NCBI GenBank assembly: GCA_020832965.1
Contig: JAJHRM010000084.1
Coordinates: 1 to 10,006, forward strand
From: Thermofilum sp.
GTDB lineage: Archaea; Thermoproteota; Thermoprotei; Thermofilales; Thermofilaceae
DNA: 10,006 bases
Direction of reading: 5' to 3'
Made by a program: the position numbers and the translations under genes. Below, in pieces: positions 1 through 5,807 of the stretch (position 1 is the first letter of the stretch; each line of letters opens with the position of its first letter). Under the pieces are notes generated by a model. That model searched no databases, was not told the origin of the DNA, and worked only from the letters and a program-made list of their open reading frames with translations.

Positions 1-975
1 CCTAACAGCAAGAATACCAGCCTTAGCCAAGTAGTACTGAGCAACATCATCAATACCCTTCTGACAGAAAACAACATTAGCACCACTCTCCTTAATCTTG
101 TCTACCATCTCTTTCAGTATCTTCTCCTCCTCTTCTAGGAATTGATGCATCTGCTCCGGTGAGGAGATTCTTATCTCTGCATCGATCTCAGTCTTTTCAA
201 CTTCTAGAGGAGCATCTAGGAGGGCAATTTTGGCGTTGGCAACTCTTTTAGGCATTGCCGGGTGAACGACTTCCTTATCAACCACAATTCCATAAATCAG
301 CTGAGTGTCTAGGAAGGCTCCTCCCTTCTTTTTAATTATTTGAATATTATCTACATCTACTTTTAGTTGGCCGTCAGCCTCCTCCGCTACCTGCGTAACA
401 GCCTTTACCGCGATCTCCGCGAAGTAATCCCTGAGAGTCGCTACAGCCTTGCTACGCATGGAGGTTGAAGCCACTTTTTTCAGCGTTTCTAGATCTTTTA
501 TATCAACTTTAATTGCCTTTGCTTTGAGAATCTCCCTTCCTTTCTCTGAGGCTTTCTTGAACCCGGAAACTATAACTGTCGGGTGAATGTTTTTCTCAAG
601 TAACTTCTCCGCCTCTTTCAGCAGCTCTCCAGTTAGGACAACAGCAGTAGTTGTGCCGTCACCAACCTCCTTATCCTGGGCCTTTGCGACTTCAACCATT
701 AGTTTCGCAATTGGGTGCTGAACATCCATTTCGTCGAGAATAGTCGCTCCATCATTGGAGATGGTAATGTCTCCTAGAGTGTCGATAAGCATCTTGTCCA
801 TTCCTTTGGGACCAAGTGTTGTTTTTACAGTTTCAGAGATAGCTTTAGCTATCATTATGTTAAGATGCAGGGCTTCTTTCCCGGCTTGTCTAGATGTACC
901 CTCTTTAAGTATTAAGACGGGCACGCCTCCCACTTGTGCAACCGAGGCCATACCACCACCCCCTAACGTTGCCAT
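1..975 (-). CDS. Thermosome (group II chaperonin) subunit, N-terminal part; the 3' end lies outside the window
   Basis: This is a subunit of the archaeal cytosolic group II chaperonin, which folds proteins in an ATP-driven double ring. The 325 codons visible begin MATLGGGGM and run off the left edge; family members are about 540-560 residues, so roughly the first 60% is present. The equatorial ATP-binding signatures are clear: [11 protein letters not shown] near residues 53-63, NDGATIL near 74-80 and GDGTTTAVV near 105-113, followed by the start of the apical domain. The start at 975 is chosen because a TATA-like box at 1010-1018 predicts transcription about 12 nt upstream. An in-frame ATG at 951 is the alternative and would lose only eight residues. 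Most archaea have two or three paralogous subunits; alpha or beta cannot be assigned from the fragment. Identity is near certain. Confidence 0.97.
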   Translation of the reverse strand, partial: MATLGGGGMASVAQVGGVPVLILKEGTSRQAGKEALHLNIMIAKAISETVKTTLGPKGMDKMLIDTLGDITISNDGATILDEMDVQHPIAKLMVEVAKAQDKEVGDGTTTAVVLTGELLKEAEKLLEKNIHPTVIVSGFKKASEKGREILKAKAIKVDIKDLETLKKVASTSMRSKAVATLRDYFAEIAVKAVTQVAEEADGQLKVDVDNIQIIKKKGGAFLDTQLIYGIVVDKEVVHPAMPKRVANAKIALLDAPLEVEKTEIDAEIRISSPEQMHQFLEEEEKILKEMVDKIKESGANVVFCQKGIDDVAQYYLAKAGILAVR

Positions 976-1008
976 TTTTTCCGCCTTCGAACAAGAATAG
1001 ATTATCGC

Positions 1009-1018
1009 TTCTATAAAA
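1009..1018 (-). promoter_or_regulatory. TATA box of the thermosome gene
   Basis: On the minus strand the sequence reads GTTTTTATAG, centred about 38 nt before the ATG at 975. With the usual 25-27 nt from TATA box to start site, transcription would begin near 987 and give a leader of about 12 nt. A second A/T box (CTTAAAAAGC, 1047-1056) lies further upstream and could be an alternative promoter or a spacer element. Confidence 0.55.
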
Positions 1019-1284
1019 ACTTTACTTACGAGAAGTTTCCCTAGTAGCTTTTTAAGTCTTCCCTCGCTTACTGCTTAGCGCGCACCCCAGCATGTTTACC
1101 CCGCTGTACGCATCCTGCTTGAACTTCATACAGTAGTTGGTGATCAGCGCTAGAAACATTGTTTCCATGAGCATCCTAAGTTACATGAAGCACGCTGGAA
1201 TGCTCTCTTCAAGAAGGCCCCATTATGCCTGAGACGGCCCCATAACAAGAGGGCTACTCGAGCTCGCGGATAGCCTGCCCCAAA

Positions 1285-1296
1285 AAATTTAAAACA
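1285..1296 (+). promoter_or_regulatory. TATA box of tRNA-Pro
   Basis: The A/T block AAATTTAAAACA is centred about 35 nt upstream of the mature tRNA 5' end at 1326. This predicts transcription start near 1317, with a short leader for RNase P to remove. Confidence 0.6.
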
Positions 1297-1325
1297 CAAA
1301 GACCCTACTTCAATGACGGATCTCT

Positions 1326-1431
1326 GGGGCCGTAGTCCAGCCTGGTAGGATGCCTGGCACGTAAACGCAGGACTTGGGATCCCCAACGAGAACCCAGGTG
1401 GACCGGGGTTCAAATCCCCGCGGCCCCACCA
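1326..1431 (+). tRNA. tRNA-Pro (anticodon UGG) with two small introns; exons 1326-1358, 1374-1378, 1393-1431
   Basis: The acceptor stem GGGGCCG (1326-1332) pairs with CGGCCCC (1421-1427), followed by A73 and an encoded CCA. The D stem is GTCC/GGAT and the T arm is CGGGG TTCAAAT CCCCG. The anticodon stem is CCTGG (1353-1357) with CCAGG (1394-1398), but 36 nt separate its strands instead of 7. No single intron of 29 nt leaves a U at position 33. Two introns do: 1359-1373 (15 nt, position 32/33) and 1379-1392 (14 nt, position 37/38), giving the loop C-U-UGG-G-C. Both fit bulge-helix-bulge substrates. For the first, CCTG (1353-1356) pairs with CAGG (1368-1371); for the second, CTTG (1373-1376) pairs with CGAG (1387-1390); each has 3-nt bulges. 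The mature product would be 77 nt including CCA. The identity rests on this splicing model; proline fits the acceptor stem and loop. Confidence 0.88.
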
Positions 1432-1685
1432 CAGCCTTCTCCCAGATGCGAGTTACTTGGTAGAGGGGGTGAGTAGGGAATCCTCAACGTCTAGGGATTT
1501 AAACGACCTGTTGCAGGGAGATGGCACGCCCAAAGAAAAATTGTGTAAATTTTTCTTACGGCATCTTTACATGTCCTGCGAGGCATATCAGCTTGCTCAG
1601 TGGACGAGTTAAAAGAACTCTCAAACTTAAAAAAAGCAGTCAAGAGGATTAAAAGAGTGAAAACGAAAAGTCTCAGGGTTCTTAT

Positions 1686-1793
1686 TGGTGCGGGGGCCGG
1701 GATTCGAACCCGGGCAGGCTTGCGCCAGCACATGTCTGCCTACGCCAGCGGAGCCTAAGTCCGCCCCCTTTGTCCTAGCTCGGGCACCCCCGC
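1686..1793 (-). tRNA. tRNA-Leu (anticodon UAG) with a 20-nt variable-arm intron; exons 1793-1740 and 1719-1686
   Basis: On the minus strand the acceptor stem GCGGGGG (1793-1787) pairs with CCCCCGC (1696-1690), then A73 and encoded CCA (1688-1686). The anticodon arm is GCGGA CTTAGGC TCCGC with anticodon TAG at 1757-1755. The T arm is CCGGG TTCGAAT CCCGG. The variable region is 34 nt (1747-1714), whereas archaeal tRNA-Leu usually has about 14. Removing 1739-1720 leaves TGGCGTAGGCCTGC, a normal type II variable arm, and an 88-nt mature tRNA. The proposed junctions have a bulge-helix-bulge: GCGT (1745-1742) pairs with GCGC (1725-1722), with bulges AGG and AAG, and an inner CAG/CTG helix. The direct repeat GCTGGCG, also 20 nt apart, gives an alternative excision frame but no good central helix. 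tRNA identity is firm; the intron borders are inferred. Confidence 0.92.
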
Positions 1794-1815
1794 TACAATT
1801 ATATTCTTACGGGTA

Positions 1816-1824
1816 GCTTTAAGG
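1816..1824 (-). promoter_or_regulatory. TATA box of tRNA-Leu
   Basis: The minus strand reads CCTTAAAGC about 27 nt upstream of the mature 5' end at 1793, so transcription would start essentially at the tRNA. A second A/T block at 1798-1806 is too close to be the TATA box. Confidence 0.5.
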
Positions 1825-1858
1825 TTTTCGTAGCTTCGGCCAGGGCATGAGAAAGGTG

Positions 1859-2995
1859 TTAGCTGTTTTCTCTAGGGAACAGTTCCCTTTCTACGTCAAT
1901 GAACTTCTCAATGTATTTTTTCAGCCTTGTTATCGTATCCACTGGCGTAGGGTCGGTCTTTAACCTAAGAGCAGCCCCAACCGAAATTATATCCAGTTTG
2001 TAGATCAGGCTCAGCAATTCACACGTTCTCTTACCTTCCTGCCGCACGTCAGAGAGATAACTTATAAAGGCTATATTGTTGGATTCAAAGTAGTTTTTAA
2101 GAAATTCTATCCTCTTTGACAAATAGTGCGGCTCCTCGGCACCCCGTATAATTACTGCAAAAAACTTATCAAAGGCAGGGGGGCGCCAGCCCATTATTTC
2201 GTTGTGGTTAGCCTCTGGTAAGTCGAGGTAAAAAGCATGGATCTTCGCGTTTTCATTGAGTTGCGTCTTAAATCTGTAACCTGCAGAGATGTATGGCCTG
2301 TAGGAGTATATGAGTGGTGTTAATCCTTTCTCTACAAATGCGTGAAAAGTTCCAGAGTCCTCTATCGCTTTTCTAAGGATACTTTCTTTGTTTAACCTTA
2401 GGCTTTCTGAGCACTCAGCAATCTGTTTTAAGAGGCTTGCCTCTCCAGCAACCGTCTCAATTATGGATAAAAGCGCGCAAGCCATGTATGGAAAAGCGGC
2501 TCTGGGCTGAAATCCCTGAGGAAGCGAAATCACTGGGACGGAGTATTTCTCTGAGTACTTCTGCAATAAGCCTCCAGACGTGACGGAAATTAGAGGGATT
2601 TTTCTTTGGAGTGCCTCGTAAAAAACTCTGAGAGTTTCTTCGGTATTTCCAGAGTAGCTCACTACAATTAATAAATAGTTATCGTCCAGGAAAAGTGGTA
2701 GCTTAGAATCCCTAATCAAATAGATGGGTATTCTAGATGTGTCGTAGAGAACGTCTTGAATAAACAACCCGCCGATAAAGGACCCTCCCATTCCGCTTAC
2801 CGCCACTCCTCTAGGATTTCTAGGCACATTCTTCAAGGCCTTGGATATACGAGAATACGCGCTTGCTCCGTGCAGTAAAGCCTCTGGAAAAGTTGCAATG
2901 TTAACTAGCATGCGGGACTTATCGATATTAATTGCACTAGGAGATATCAACTTGTATATTTCATTGTAGCGCGCGCTTACAACTTCATTAGTCAT
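1859..2995 (-). CDS. Bifunctional phosphoglucose/phosphomannose isomerase (SIS-domain family)
   Basis: This cytosolic enzyme interconverts glucose-6-P or mannose-6-P with fructose-6-P in archaeal glycolysis/gluconeogenesis and sugar-nucleotide supply. The protein (378 residues from the chosen start) has the family hallmarks: SGMGGSFIGG near 67-76, VVSYSGNTEETL near 111-122 for phosphate binding, PRAAFPY near 164-170 and NENAK near 247-251. EANHNEIMGW lies near 261-270 and DTITRLKKYIEK near 353-364. In the Pyrobaculum aerophilum enzyme the catalytic base Glu and ring-opening His lie 16 residues apart; here E248 and H264 have exactly that spacing, and K359/K360 is a candidate for the C-terminal catalytic Lys. 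At 378 residues it is longer than the ~300-330 usual in this family. An upstream in-frame ATG at 3103 would add 36 residues, but the TATA-like box at 3018-3026 lies inside that extension and points to a leaderless start at 2995. It is monocistronic, with tRNA-Leu downstream. Confidence 0.93.
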   Translation of the reverse strand: MTNEVVSARYNEIYKLISPSAINIDKSRMLVNIATFPEALLHGASAYSRISKALKNVPRNPRGVAVSGMGGSFIGGLFIQDVLYDTSRIPIYLIRDSKLPLFLDDNYLLIVVSYSGNTEETLRVFYEALQRKIPLISVTSGGLLQKYSEKYSVPVISLPQGFQPRAAFPYMACALLSIIETVAGEASLLKQIAECSESLRLNKESILRKAIEDSGTFHAFVEKGLTPLIYSYRPYISAGYRFKTQLNENAKIHAFYLDLPEANHNEIMGWRPPAFDKFFAVIIRGAEEPHYLSKRIEFLKNYFESNNIAFISYLSDVRQEGKRTCELLSLIYKLDIISVGAALRLKTDPTPVDTITRLKKYIEKFIDVERELFPRENS

Positions 2996-3184
2996 TGATG
3001 AAACTCGTACATTGAGTGTTAAAAAGTTTAGCCTGCAAGAGTCGTGAGAATAGCGCGCGCTCAAAAACCTCCCTAGCCCTCCTATGCGCGCGCTTTTTCC
3101 CAATGTATATGTTCGGTTAAGGGCTATTAACAGAGGGGGAAGAATAATATTCTTTGCACTCCCAGAAAGGGATATAAGCGCGCG
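2968..3184. repeat. Cluster of GCGCGCG palindromes around the isomerase promoter
   Basis: The self-complementary 10-mer AGCGCGCGCT occurs at 2968-2977 and 3052-3061. TGCGCGCGCT is at 3085-3094 and the shorter GCGCGCG at 3178-3184. All lie within 217 bp of otherwise AT-rich DNA and flank the TATA box, with the first copy just inside the coding sequence. They may be operator-like sites for a dimeric regulator, or an alternating purine-pyrimidine tract with a structural effect. The function is inferred only. Confidence 0.4.
3018..3026 (-). promoter_or_regulatory. TATA box of the isomerase gene; decides the ATG at 2995
   Basis: The minus strand reads CTTTTTAAC centred about 28 nt before the ATG at 2995, so the transcript should begin within a few nt of the start codon. 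This favours 2995 over the upstream in-frame ATG at 3103. GCGCGCGC palindromes flank it on both sides. Confidence 0.6.
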
Positions 3185-3229
3185 AAAGGTGAAAGAGTTT
3201 TTTCTTTTCTCTTTCTGAAATACAAGTAT

Positions 3230-3252
3230 TTTTAAACGAAATGTTTATAAAT
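3230..3252 (+). promoter_or_regulatory. Two TATA-like boxes in front of the solo omega-RNA-like element
   Basis: TTTTTAAAC (3230-3238) predicts a start near 3260, exactly where the GC-rich element begins (GGGCACC). TTTATAAAT (3244-3252) predicts a start near 3274, inside it. AT-rich DNA is prone to chance TATA boxes, so this supports but does not prove independent transcription. Confidence 0.45.
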
Positions 3253-3257
3253 CACTT

Positions 3258-3414
3258 TTGGGCACCGGGACTGGTGTGGAGGGACTGGTGTGGAGGGTGA
3301 CCCCCCGGCAACGGATGGACTCCATGAAACCCTGAGACCCCAGAGCGGCACCTGGGGCGCAGTGAGGGACACCCCTGACCAAGAAATAACAGGCGCAGTG
3401 AGGGTGCGTGCGCA
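3258..3414 (+). ncRNA. Solo omega-RNA-like element (IS605 right-end homologue without tnpB)
   Basis: This 157-nt GC-rich island sits in AT-rich intergenic DNA downstream of hisS and has no credible ORF. Its 3' block (3362-3414) aligns with the transposon right end (minus strand 8676-8624) at 48 of 54 columns. The 5' half keeps the same architecture. A hairpin with a GCAA loop (stem CCG/CGG, 3305-3314) is closed by an outer AGGGT/ACCCT pairing (3294-3298 with 3329-3333). Next come a CCCCAG/CTGGGG hairpin (about 3338-3357) and a terminal GCGCA/TGCGC hairpin (3393-3397 with 3409-3413). TnpB guide RNAs overlap the transposon right end and end in flanking DNA, so the sequence from about 3415 would be the guide. 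It could instead be only a short non-autonomous IS605 derivative that is never transcribed. Homology to the other locus is firm; RNA function is inferred. Confidence 0.6.
3270..3297 (+). repeat. Two tandem 14-bp copies inside the solo element
   Basis: ACTGGTGTGGAGGG is present at 3270-3283 and again, identically, at 3284-3297. The transposon copy at 8.7 kb has only one degenerate equivalent, so this looks like a local duplication at the 5' side of the element. Confidence 0.85.
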
Positions 3415-3458
3415 TTGTAGATTTGTCTAAACATACTTACAGGAGAAAGTGATTTAAA

Positions 3459-3467
3459 TTTAAAAAG
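3459..3467 (-). terminator. Possible T-run terminator of the hisS unit
   Basis: Just past the hisS stop codon (3475-3477) the minus strand carries CTTTTTAAATTTAAAT. A short oligo-T tract is the usual intrinsic termination signal in archaea. No stem is required and none is obvious. Confidence 0.4.
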
Positions 3468-3474
3468 GCAAGCG

Positions 3475-4773
3475 TTATCTTTTAGAGCTGATCAACATGC
3501 CAAGAGCTTTCTCTACATCGAGTTTATATTCTTTCCACTTATTCATGTCACGCACCGTCAGTGTGTTATCCAAAATTTCTCTCTCCCCTATTACAATTGC
3601 AAAGCGTGACCCCTTCTTTGAGGCGTATTCAAGGGACTTTGATAAACTTCTCCTAGTAATGTCGACCACGACTTTCAGACCACCTGCCCGTAGCATCCTA
3701 GCTATCTCCACTGCCCTAGCTGCGGCCCCTTGACTTTTTGCTACCGGAACAATGTATACATCCACTTCGCTGTAACCCGTTTTAGGTTGCCCCTGAAGTT
3801 GAAGAGCCTCTAAGAGCCTATCGATTCCTATAGCCATACCCGTAGCAGGCAACCGGGGCCCCCCAAGCGAGCTTACGAGGTCATCGTACCTACCTCCACC
3901 GGCAATGCTACCAATATCACCATACTTTTTCAACTTCACTTCAAACACAAACCCCGTATAGTATCCCAGCCCTCTTACAATCGAGTAGTCAACATCAACA
4001 GCAATTCCATAAATGTTTTTAAGATACTCGACGACCCTGCTTAAGTGATCTAGCCCCTGCCTACCAGAAGGGGTGCTTAATTCCAAGTCTATGCTTGATT
4101 CCTTTAACTTACCAAGTAATTCGCTAGATTTTTCTCTAGGAACGCCGATTCTCTCAAATTCTTCTACGACGTAAGCTTCCCCAAACTTGTCCAGTTTGTC
4201 GAGGATCCTTAAGGCATCAGACAGCTTTTCCGGTGCTACGCCGCTGGTTATGAGAATATCTTCAACGACCCTACGGTCATTAACACTTATGTAAAACCCC
4301 TCTAGACCGCTCTCCAACAAAGCATCATGTGTCGCTGCGACAACCTCGGCATCCCCCTCTGGTTCAGCCACTCCAAAGAGCTCTATTCCAGCCTGCCAAA
4401 ACTCTCTTAACCTGCCCTTCTGCGGTTCTTCATATCTCCAAACGGGCTGAATATAGTAAAAACGGATAGGCTTTGCCAAGTCAGGCTTGGAGGCGACTAT
4501 CCTCGCGATAGGCGTGGTCATCTCAAACCTTAATCCTAATTCCCTGCCAGCTTTGTCTTTAAAACAGTAGATTTGTTTTACTACCTCTTCTCCAGCCTTT
4601 GCCTTTAGTAAGTCTAAGTATTCAAATGCAGGCGTTATCACTTCACCGTAACCATAGCTCTCGAAAACTTTCCTAATCCTTTCGCACACTACCCTCTTCA
4701 CGTATGCTTCTTCGGGAAGCCAGTCCCTTGTACCCCTCGGAGGCTGAAGCAACATACCTCCTTCACTTAGCAC
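3475..4773 (-). CDS. hisS: Histidyl-tRNA synthetase
   Basis: This class II synthetase charges tRNA-His using ATP in the cytosol. The 432-residue length is normal for archaea. Class II motif 1 lies around VITPAFEY (45-52). Motif 2 is FYYIQPVWRYEEPQKG with REFWQAGIELFG (105-134). The HisRS-specific motif LGYYTGFVFEV with the preceding VRG lies at 266-279. Motif 3 is GGGRYDDLV through GMAIGIDRLL (292-321). The C-terminal anticodon-binding domain spans about 335-432. The GTG at 4773 lies 6 nt after the stop of the upstream radical SAM gene. An ATG at 4755 (MLLQPPRGTRDW) is an alternative, but GGAGGT directly abuts it with no spacer, so the GTG is kept with moderate confidence. It is the last gene of the three-gene unit. 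No motif residue is missing. Confidence 0.96.
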   Translation of the reverse strand: MLSEGGMLLQPPRGTRDWLPEEAYVKRVVCERIRKVFESYGYGEVITPAFEYLDLLKAKAGEEVVKQIYCFKDKAGRELGLRFEMTTPIARIVASKPDLAKPIRFYYIQPVWRYEEPQKGRLREFWQAGIELFGVAEPEGDAEVVAATHDALLESGLEGFYISVNDRRVVEDILITSGVAPEKLSDALRILDKLDKFGEAYVVEEFERIGVPREKSSELLGKLKESSIDLELSTPSGRQGLDHLSRVVEYLKNIYGIAVDVDYSIVRGLGYYTGFVFEVKLKKYGDIGSIAGGGRYDDLVSSLGGPRLPATGMAIGIDRLLEALQLQGQPKTGYSEVDVYIVPVAKSQGAAARAVEIARMLRAGGLKVVVDITRRSLSKSLEYASKKGSRFAIVIGEREILDNTLTVRDMNKWKEYKLDVEKALGMLISSKR

Positions 4774-4779
4774 ACTATA

Positions 4780-5787
4780 TTAGATGATCCTCCCTACATA
4801 TACATTATCCTTATTTCGCAAAATCCTAATCTTCACCTTTTTACCTACAGGTGGTTCTCCAGATACGCCGACGATTGTAAGAACCCTGTTTCTGGCGACG
4901 CCAAGCCACTGGTCTTTCAGCCAACCCCAAAAAACAACGTTAACGCTAGCTTTTTCGCCAACTTGAAATGCCGCCGGAATATGCTTGGACTTGACTATGC
5001 CAAAATCTCTCGGAGATAACTTCAGGCGAACTCCAAACTGATCTTCCCAGCGTGTTAATTCCCTATAGAATTTCTCCCAAGGTAATGGCTTAACTCCTGC
5101 AGGGCGTCTCCCATATTTATGTGCCTCGTATTTTTGTATCCCTAGTGGTGGGACGCGTTTCCCTGCACCAATTCTCAGTGCCCATTCAATGATCCTGGGT
5201 ACTTCCTGGTCATTAAGGCCTGGCACCCAAACAGGCGCAACCAGCAAATCGATATTCGTAGAGGAAACCGCATATTCCGCCACCTCTAAAACCTTTGCAA
5301 CGTCAAACCATGGAGTCCCGGAAAGCTTCTTAGCCAACTCCCGGTCAAGCGCATCTACGGAAAGATTAATCCTGTCCAAACCAGCATCTGCAAGTTGGTC
5401 GATCAATTGTTGCGTCAAGAGTGCTCCATGAGTCTCTACTGTGATGGTCTCCGCTGCTCCTGAATGCTTTAGGAGCCTAACTAGCTTTACTAAGTCTTTG
5501 TAGGTTAGTGGATCTCCGGCAGCATCTATGTATGCATGTGCTCTCTGCAATCCTTTTTCTCTCACCACCCTTACAAACCACTCAACCATGTACTCTGCCT
5601 CTACAATGAACTCCGTTTGCCTATTTGTGGAGCCTGGACCAGCATTTACGCTGCAAAAAATACATGAGAGAGGACAGAAAGAGGAGGGTCTCACTTGAAG
5701 CATGTTTGTTCCTCTATCTATTATGCCAAAAGCTATGTGTCCAAGGAGAGGTATAGCCTGCTTCACTTTAAGAAGGAAGCGAGACAT
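4780..5787 (-). CDS. Radical SAM protein with C-terminal TRAM-like domain, substrate unknown
   Basis: The protein has 335 residues. The CxxxCxxC signature for the [4Fe-4S] cluster is SFCPLSCIFC, with Cys 38, 42 and 45. YIDAAGDPLTY (86-96) matches the SAM-contacting GGEP-like strand, and VETHGALLT, INLSVDALD and LLVAPVWVPGLND follow as later barrel strands. The last ~60 residues (about 277-335, from GEKASVNVVF to NVYVGRII) look like a TRAM-type beta-barrel, which in MiaB-like enzymes and TrmA binds RNA. A role in tRNA or rRNA modification is therefore reasonable but inferred; the general type resembles archaeal COG2100 Fe-S oxidoreductases. It starts 20 nt after the surface-protein stop, with AGGT about 8 nt before the ATG. 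It ends 6 nt before hisS, which indicates cotranscription. Confidence 0.9.
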   Translation of the reverse strand: MSRFLLKVKQAIPLLGHIAFGIIDRGTNMLQVRPSSFCPLSCIFCSVNAGPGSTNRQTEFIVEAEYMVEWFVRVVREKGLQRAHAYIDAAGDPLTYKDLVKLVRLLKHSGAAETITVETHGALLTQQLIDQLADAGLDRINLSVDALDRELAKKLSGTPWFDVAKVLEVAEYAVSSTNIDLLVAPVWVPGLNDQEVPRIIEWALRIGAGKRVPPLGIQKYEAHKYGRRPAGVKPLPWEKFYRELTRWEDQFGVRLKLSPRDFGIVKSKHIPAAFQVGEKASVNVVFWGWLKDQWLGVARNRVLTIVGVSGEPPVGKKVKIRILRNKDNVYVGRII

Positions 5788-5807
5788 GATTCTTACCTTG
5801 TACTTTG

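Larger units (their letters stand above)
976..1325. other. 350-nt intergenic region between thermosome and tRNA-Pro
   Basis: This divergent spacer holds the thermosome promoter at its left end and the tRNA-Pro promoter at its right end. In between I see a small perfect hairpin (GAAAC ATT GTTTC, 1153-1165), a near-direct repeat of GGCCCCAT at about 1217 and 1236, and a 40-codon minus-strand ORF at 1052-1174 that I do not accept as a gene. I find no RNA gene or mobile element. Confidence 0.5.

Noticed and set aside
1052..1174. A 40-codon minus-strand ORF (MLMETMFLALITNYCMKF...) upstream of the thermosome gene
   Set aside because: It overlaps the upstream A/T box region of the thermosome, has no promoter or ribosome binding site of its own, and matches no family I recognise. 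A decayed gene fragment is possible but unsupported.
1150..1413. An 87-codon minus-strand frame across tRNA-Pro
   Set aside because: It lies mostly over the tRNA-Pro gene and its promoter, on the opposite strand, and has no recognisable domain.
1521..1652. A 43-codon plus-strand ORF starting MARPKKNCVN, with TTTAAA about 21 nt upstream
   Set aside because: The TATA spacing is too short, no known small protein matches, and the composition is simple Lys-rich. It lies in the short spacer between the two tRNA genes.
1547..1757. An open plus-strand frame including SVDELKELSNLKKAVKRIK that runs into the tRNA-Leu gene
   Set aside because: It has no ATG and overlaps the complement of a secure tRNA. 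The helix-like look is explained by the AAA/GAA-rich composition.
3252..3434. A 60-codon minus-strand frame across the solo element (MFRQIYNAHAPS...)
   Set aside because: It is antisense to the omega-RNA-like homologue, proline/histidine-rich, and its similarity to the other locus is at RNA-structure level and not in a shared frame.
3244..3434. A box C/D or H/ACA guide RNA in the solo element
   Set aside because: CTGA and ACA-like words occur, but no paired C and D boxes in a kink-turn arrangement. The homology to the transposon right end explains the conservation better.
4567..4576. A 10-nt match (GTAGATTTGT) between the possible guide after the solo element and a site in hisS
   Set aside because: The match starts two bases inside the guessed guide and breaks right after. 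A 10-nt match within 20 kb of sequence (both strands) can readily arise by chance, and the guide border is not known.
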